DNA from: JBMOKU01 sp049324315
GTDB lineage: Bacteria > Bacillota > Clostridia > Peptostreptococcales > Thermotaleaceae
DNA length: 35,985 nucleotides
NCBI GenBank assembly: GCA_049324315.1
Contig: JBMOKU010000067.1
Span: forward strand, 1 to 35,985
Direction of reading: 5' to 3'
This document shows positions 32,726-35,985 of this stretch, piece after piece; position 1 is the stretch's first letter, and each line of letters begins with the position of its first letter. The translations under genes and the position numbers were made by a program. The notes under the pieces were generated by a model. That model was not told the origin of the DNA. It worked only from the letters and a program-made list of their open reading frames with translations, and did no database searches.

Positions 32726-33943
32726 TTAATTATTAATAGTGTGCAAGTATTCATACAGCATTGATGAAAAGTATTTTACGCCTGCTTCAATGCTGCTTTC
32801 ATCAACTGCAAAATTAGGTGAATGGGGTAAAGAAATTATTCCCTTTTTATAATCCGAACCTCCAAGAAAAAAATATACGCCTTTAACCCGCTGTTGAAAC
32901 AATGCAAAGTCCTCATTAAAGTTAGGGATAACCCCATAAAGCGACATAGACGAATTCTCTCCATAGATTGATTTGATCATATCTATAGTCAGATCTGTAG
33001 TTTCCGGATCATTATAAATAAATGGCTGCTCAAAGGAAAACTCAACAGATTTAACTTTACTCTGCCATTCCTTTCTGCTTATGTCAGATTTAAGTTTATT
33101 TAATGCATCAAATAAATTTTCTTCATTTGAACTTTTAAAGCTTGCTTCTATTGATAGCTCTGAACCGCTCTTCTCCACCTTAATTTCCTTTTCTAAAAAA
33201 ATATAATCTTTAAAAATGCTATTTGGACTGTTCACGCCTAACGCTGGATCTATTAAAGAAGAAATATCATTAAATCTAGGTGCATCAAAAATTTTTGTTA
33301 ATTGTTTAAGCAAACTGATGCACTGATTTACTATATTATCGGTGGTTTCTACCATATCTAACTTTATTTCTATTTTTTTTCGAACATAATACATTTCTTT
33401 TGATTTCACAGACACAACCCCAGCAGGTAGTGGGACTATATGTGAAGCAAAGATTGACTCTATCTGTAAGTCATCTAAGATTCCCTCTCTAATCATTTTA
33501 TCTGCTCCTGACAAATCCTCCTCAGCGGGTTGAAAAATGAAAACTATGGTACCTTTTATATAACGTTTAAACGAATGTAAAACAGCAGCTATTCCAAGTG
33601 CGATCGTGGTATTTACATCATGGCCGCAAGTATGTCGTATACCCGTAACTTTTGAAGGAAAATCAACTACATCAGGAGAGTCATCTTTTAAAGCATCCAT
33701 ATCTGCCCGCCATGCAATGCTCTTCCCTGGACGAGTTCCTCTTAATATGCCAACAACTCCGCAGCCGCCTATTTTTGATCTTACTTCTACTCCAAGGTCC
33801 TTAAGATATTTTTCTATTTTTCTTGATGTTTCAACTTCGTTGCCGGATATTTCAGGATTTTGATGTAAATCTCTTCTTATTTTTATTAGATTATTATAGA
33901 TTGAATTCGCCTCTTTTATAATCTCTTCATGAATATTGATCAT
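32726..33943 (-). CDS. M20-family amidohydrolase/peptidase
   Basis: A 405-residue metal-dependent hydrolase of the M20 family (hippurate hydrolase, N-acyl amino acid hydrolase, IAA-amino acid hydrolase). Motifs: RRDLHQNPEISGNE near the N-terminus, RADMDAL, the metal Cys/His HTCGHD, the acid/base pair QPAEED, and ASHIVP. The insert dimerisation domain is about 185-320. Some parts (LKDDSPDVVDFPSKVTGIRH) differ from the usual E. coli-type spacing. AAGGAG lies eight bases before the ATG at 33943. It is a single gene; the substrate is unknown. Confidence 0.92.
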   Translation of the reverse strand: MINIHEEIIKEANSIYNNLIKIRRDLHQNPEISGNEVETSRKIEKYLKDLGVEVRSKIGGCGVVGILRGTRPGKSIAWRADMDALKDDSPDVVDFPSKVTGIRHTCGHDVNTTIALGIAAVLHSFKRYIKGTIVFIFQPAEEDLSGADKMIREGILDDLQIESIFASHIVPLPAGVVSVKSKEMYYVRKKIEIKLDMVETTDNIVNQCISLLKQLTKIFDAPRFNDISSLIDPALGVNSPNSIFKDYIFLEKEIKVEKSGSELSIEASFKSSNEENLFDALNKLKSDISRKEWQSKVKSVEFSFEQPFIYNDPETTDLTIDMIKSIYGENSSMSLYGVIPNFNEDFALFQQRVKGVYFFLGGSDYKKGIISLPHSPNFAVDESSIEAGVKYFSSMLYEYLHTINN

Positions 33944-34061
33944 GTCTGTTTCTCCTTTCAAACATACTTATTTCAGAAGGATTTAAAAAAATTATCTTTA
34001 ATCTAATTGTAAACCATAGGCTTAACACTACATCAATATACGCAGCTGCATCTTTTTAACC

Positions 34062-34098
34062 AAAAAAGTAATAAAAGATAGAGCTAGCCCTATCTTTT
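34062..34098 (-). terminator. Terminator overlapping the MerR-fusion stop codon
   Basis: AAAAGATAG (34073) and CTATCTTTT (34090) form a 9-bp stem whose one arm contains the TAG stop of the gene. On the minus strand ATTAC and then six Ts follow. The A/T-rich stem makes it a moderate terminator. Confidence 0.62.
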
Positions 34099-35307
34099 CC
34101 CATAGAATGCATACGTATTTACTCTTTCTCCTTCTACAAAGTAACTCTCATATTTTCCGCCTTTATCGATATAGTCCGTTGTCTTTTCGTCAATGGGTTT
34201 GTATTTTAATGCACGTATTTTTTCTTTTATATTTTTTAACATGAAATTTTTTCTGTACTTACTCTCTATTAAACTGTTCCTGCTAAAGTTTTCAAATAAA
34301 ATATATGTTCCAAATAAGTATCCGTCATCTTTAACATATGGGTCAACCAAATCCAATAAAAACGCCTCATGTTCAAAACTATAATTACTCGTACCGGAAA
34401 TATCTAGAACAATATCCACGGATTTTTCTTTAATGGGAACCTCTAAAAAATCAGAGCATACAAAAATTATATTTCTTTTACAATCTGTTCTTTCAAATAA
34501 GCTTTTTAAAAATTTATGTCTTTCAAGATTATGGTCAACTGCTATATATAAGCAGTCCTCAGGCAGTTCATCATAAATATTTCTAAGAAAGAAGCCCATA
34601 CCTGTTCCTAATTCAAGCAGCACCTTATTGTTCAAATCGCAGCCGGATATCTTTCTACATGCCCATTCTATGCCTTTATACAAATTATCCAGGTATGCAG
34701 TATCTGTTTCATTTATGTATTCCGCAACATGATCATGATTTAAGTCAAGGGTCGATTGCTCATGGAATTTCCCCACTTTTAGTATGCCGGACTCGACAGG
34801 ATATTCTTCTCCACAGCCACATTTTAGCTTTCCATCAATAACCTGATTATTGCTTATTGTTCCATCCGAGAGAATAAGACTGCCGCTGCACTTTATACAT
34901 GTAAAGAGATTTAAGGTCCTTAAATCTATACCACGTGGAGAAGCTTCTTTCAATGCACCATCTCCCAGATTTTCCATCTTCGTTTGAAGATTATTTTTTA
35001 TTTCAATTAAATGCTCAATCTCTTTCTCTAGCTTTTTATATTTGTCCACAAAAAGCGCTTTATAGTATACATCCTCTTGATAGGTTGTAAGTTTTCCAAA
35101 GCTTTTGTAAAAAAATATTGTTTTAATCTCATTCAAATTAAAGCCCATACTTTTAAAGTTCAGTATATCCTCTAGATTTTTCTGGCATCTTCCATCAAAA
35201 TAATACTGTCCCCCCTGCTTTTCAGGCACGATCAATCCCAAATCCATATAGTGCCTTATTGTATCAATACTCAGTTTATTGGTTTCAGCAAATTTACCTA
35301 TCCTCAT
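34090..35307 (-). CDS. MerR regulator fused to zinc ribbon and SAM methyltransferase
   Basis: A 405-residue three-part protein. Residues 1-70 are a MerR winged helix (MRIGKFAETNKLSIDTIRHY), followed by the usual dimer coiled coil (about 85-115). Residues 134-180 form a Trm112-like zinc ribbon with Cys137, Cys140, Cys163 and Cys165 and the GEEYPVESGIL tail. Residues 205-405 are a class I methyltransferase with SAM loop LELGTGMGFF and VCSDFLEVP. MerR proteins bend DNA in response to a ligand; here the usual ligand domain is replaced by an enzyme. It may sense SAM or a methylatable compound. GGTGATGAG precedes the ATG at 35307. No MerR-type 19-bp promoter was found beside it. Confidence 0.88.
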   Translation of the reverse strand: MRIGKFAETNKLSIDTIRHYMDLGLIVPEKQGGQYYFDGRCQKNLEDILNFKSMGFNLNEIKTIFFYKSFGKLTTYQEDVYYKALFVDKYKKLEKEIEHLIEIKNNLQTKMENLGDGALKEASPRGIDLRTLNLFTCIKCSGSLILSDGTISNNQVIDGKLKCGCGEEYPVESGILKVGKFHEQSTLDLNHDHVAEYINETDTAYLDNLYKGIEWACRKISGCDLNNKVLLELGTGMGFFLRNIYDELPEDCLYIAVDHNLERHKFLKSLFERTDCKRNIIFVCSDFLEVPIKEKSVDIVLDISGTSNYSFEHEAFLLDLVDPYVKDDGYLFGTYILFENFSRNSLIESKYRKNFMLKNIKEKIRALKYKPIDEKTTDYIDKGGKYESYFVEGERVNTYAFYGKR

Positions 35308-35376
35308 CTCATCACCATTAAAAAATGACTTGTATTTTATTCTTATTATACTATAACAGGGGCTGGATTTTCCTTG

Positions 35377-35406
35377 TTGTTTATTTTTTTCACGTTGTGT
35401 TATAAT
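35377..35406 (+). promoter_or_regulatory. Promoter of the antisense RNA
   Basis: A perfect TATAAT (35401..35406) has TTGTTT 18 bases upstream (35377..35382). No coding frame follows on the plus strand; instead a compact RNA with a strong terminator ends within the toxin gene. Confidence 0.6.
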
Positions 35407-35412
35407 ATAAGA

Positions 35413-35503
35413 AAAGGTAATCGTCACCGCATGGTGCGGTTGCCAGCGGAGCAATTACATTTTAACAATCACACTGCGGGCGAGGCAGGGTGATTATTTT
35501 TTT
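35413..35503 (+). ncRNA. Antisense RNA antitoxin, convergent with the toxin
   Basis: The predicted 90-base RNA runs from the plus-strand promoter to an excellent terminator: AATCAC/GTGATT and CTGC/GCAG stems with one mismatch (35467..35495), followed by seven Ts. Another hairpin, ACCGCA/TGCGGT, lies at 35426..35440. The RNA overlaps the last codons and the 3' untranslated part of the small toxin gene on the opposite strand, the standard plan of type I toxin-antitoxin loci. The start is estimated from the -10 box. Confidence 0.68.
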
Positions 35504-35577
35504 GCCCTGAAATTCAGGACTGCTATTACTAGCATAGAGAACAAAATCATTAAAGATAATGCTTCGTATGTAGTCAT
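35494..35577 (-). CDS. Holin-like type I toxin, 27 residues
   Basis: A 27-residue peptide beginning MTTYEALSLMILFSMLV and ending NFRAKK. One hydrophobic helix (about 8-22) with a charged tail is the build of the Firmicute putative holin-like toxin (Hol-Tox, related in style to TxpA/BsrG), which damages the cytoplasmic membrane. The MTTYEALSLMI start is close to the family standard. The ribosome site is weak (GGGTGTGGTGCT before ATG), in keeping with tight control of such toxins. A convergent small RNA with a strong terminator overlaps its 3' end. It is too short for usual gene callers. Confidence 0.8.
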   Translation of the reverse strand: MTTYEALSLMILFSMLVIAVLNFRAKK

Positions 35578-35608
35578 AGCACCACACCCTGCTTATATCC
35601 GATTACCT

Positions 35609-35628
35609 TATAGATATGGAATTGTAAA
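35609..35628. repeat. Short repeat beside the toxin gene
   Basis: TATAGATATGGAATTGTAAA is repeated at 35860..35879 with one change, directly after the right direct repeat. It therefore marks both borders of the 250-base interval between toxin and the next gene. Confidence 0.55.
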
Positions 35629-35677
35629 GTTTCATTTTCCTTAAATCTGTTTATTTGTGAGAGTTAGACTTCTATTT

Positions 35678-35789
35678 GGTTAGAAGTTAGAGGTTAGAAG
35701 TTCCAGGGTCGATCTTATAAGATTTTAAATTCTTAAAGACTCAAAAGATAGACATAAAGCCTATAACATCTAACTTCTAACGTCTAACC
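35678..35789. repeat. Inverted repeat with heptamer-built arms
   Basis: Each 25-base arm is made of three tandem GTTAGA-type heptamers (35678..35702), with the inverted counterpart at 35765..35789, matching at 22 of 25 positions. The 62-base loop contains the start of the long direct repeat. The right arm recurs at 29..53. It may be a foldback mobile element; no gene is inside. Confidence 0.72.
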
Positions 35790-35866
35790 ATATGAATTAC
35801 AATTCTTTAATTGGAAAGTGATTTACAGATGAAGATTAAATTTTATGATTCCACATCCATATAGAT
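35737..35866. repeat. Direct repeat, right copy
   Basis: Matches 1..130 at about 92% by eye, in the same orientation. The two copies lie 35,736 bases apart. The right copy overlaps the heptamer foldback and ends near the short repeat at 35860..35879. Confidence 0.85.
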
Positions 35867-35891
35867 CTGGAATTGTAAAACTAAATAATTA

Positions 35892-35985
35892 TTATTTGTA
35901 GTAATATCTACCATATACCCGTTGTTTAACCTCTGCTTTATGCGCATTAACATAGGTTTGAAATTTCTTTATAGCTGTTAGCAAT
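35892..35985 (-). CDS. Unidentified protein, C-terminal end (runs off the window)
   Basis: The last 30 codons of a minus-strand frame are visible, ending VKQRVYGRYYYK and a TAA stop at 35892..35894. The Lys/Tyr-rich tail with AIKKFQTYVNAHKAEV reads like a real helical C-terminus and not random sequence, but I recognise no family. The start lies beyond the right edge. With only 94 bases, coding status is not certain. Confidence 0.4.
   Translation of the reverse strand, partial: LLTAIKKFQTYVNAHKAEVKQRVYGRYYYK

Noticed and set aside
32521..32736. Plus-strand frame for a 71-residue hydrophobic protein
   Set aside because: It starts with GTG without a ribosome site, is AT-rich with low-complexity composition, and overlaps the end of the M20 gene. 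I do not count it as a gene.
1..35985. The whole window as an integrative element flanked by direct repeats
   Set aside because: No integrase, relaxase or phage gene is present, and most genes are household or metabolic types. The repeats are more likely dispersed copies.

Overview
The window looks like a piece of a low-GC Gram-positive anaerobe, most plausibly a clostridium of the Alkaliphilus/Natronincola kind. This rests on AT-rich intergenic DNA, strong AGGAGG ribosome sites, HPr with both His15 and Ser46, an FtsEX locus, a holin-like type I toxin and many palindromic repeats. The taxon is an inference. I saw no rRNA, tRNA, CRISPR array or intact transposase.

Layout: (1) 0.16-3.2 kb, minus strand: a pentose-phosphate operon gnd-zwf followed by a coupled cyclase-family hydrolase. 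(2) 3.45-5.76 kb, minus: one large membrane sensor (solute-binding domain, PAS, GGDEF, HD-GYP) for cyclic-di-GMP. (3) 5.8-7.2 kb: a decayed patch with a REP-like palindrome, a broken acetyltransferase joined to the N-terminus of a REP-associated tyrosine transposase, and a nitroreductase. (4) 7.3-15.4 kb, minus: a full L-ascorbate utilisation locus, ulaA - HAD phosphatase - [second promoter] - ulaC-ulaG-ulaB-ulaD-ulaE-ulaF - SorC-type regulator - HPr, with two promoters that share one operator design. (5) 15.6-20.3 kb, minus: a chemoreceptor, then a coiled-coil exported protein with ftsE and ftsX. (6) 20.4-29.4 kb, plus: ubiD-ubiA-ubiX followed in the same tight operon by a lipoprotein/ATPase/permease ABC importer, a palindromic repeat element, a U32-family Fe-S protein and a class III aminotransferase. 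(7) 29.6-36.0 kb, minus: tautomerase, MATE exporter with its MarR repressor, Nudix hydrolase, M20 amidohydrolase, a MerR-zinc ribbon-methyltransferase fusion, a small type I toxin with a convergent antisense RNA, repeats, and the 3' end of an unidentified gene.

How the genes work together: the PTS proteins UlaA/B/C bring in ascorbate as the 6-phosphate. UlaG opens the lactone, UlaD decarboxylates, and UlaE and UlaF epimerise to D-xylulose 5-phosphate, which enters the pentose pathway also fed by Zwf/Gnd. The ubiD-A-X operon encodes prenylation and decarboxylation of an aromatic acid, as in late quinone synthesis. Its linked importer suggests the aromatic precursor may come from outside the cell; this is the most interesting unproven system here.

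The two ends of the window carry a shared direct repeat of about 130 bp, 35.7 kb apart. Two REP-type loci plus the transposase remnant show past activity of a REP/RAYT system. All functions come from reading motifs and context by eye; no database search was possible.
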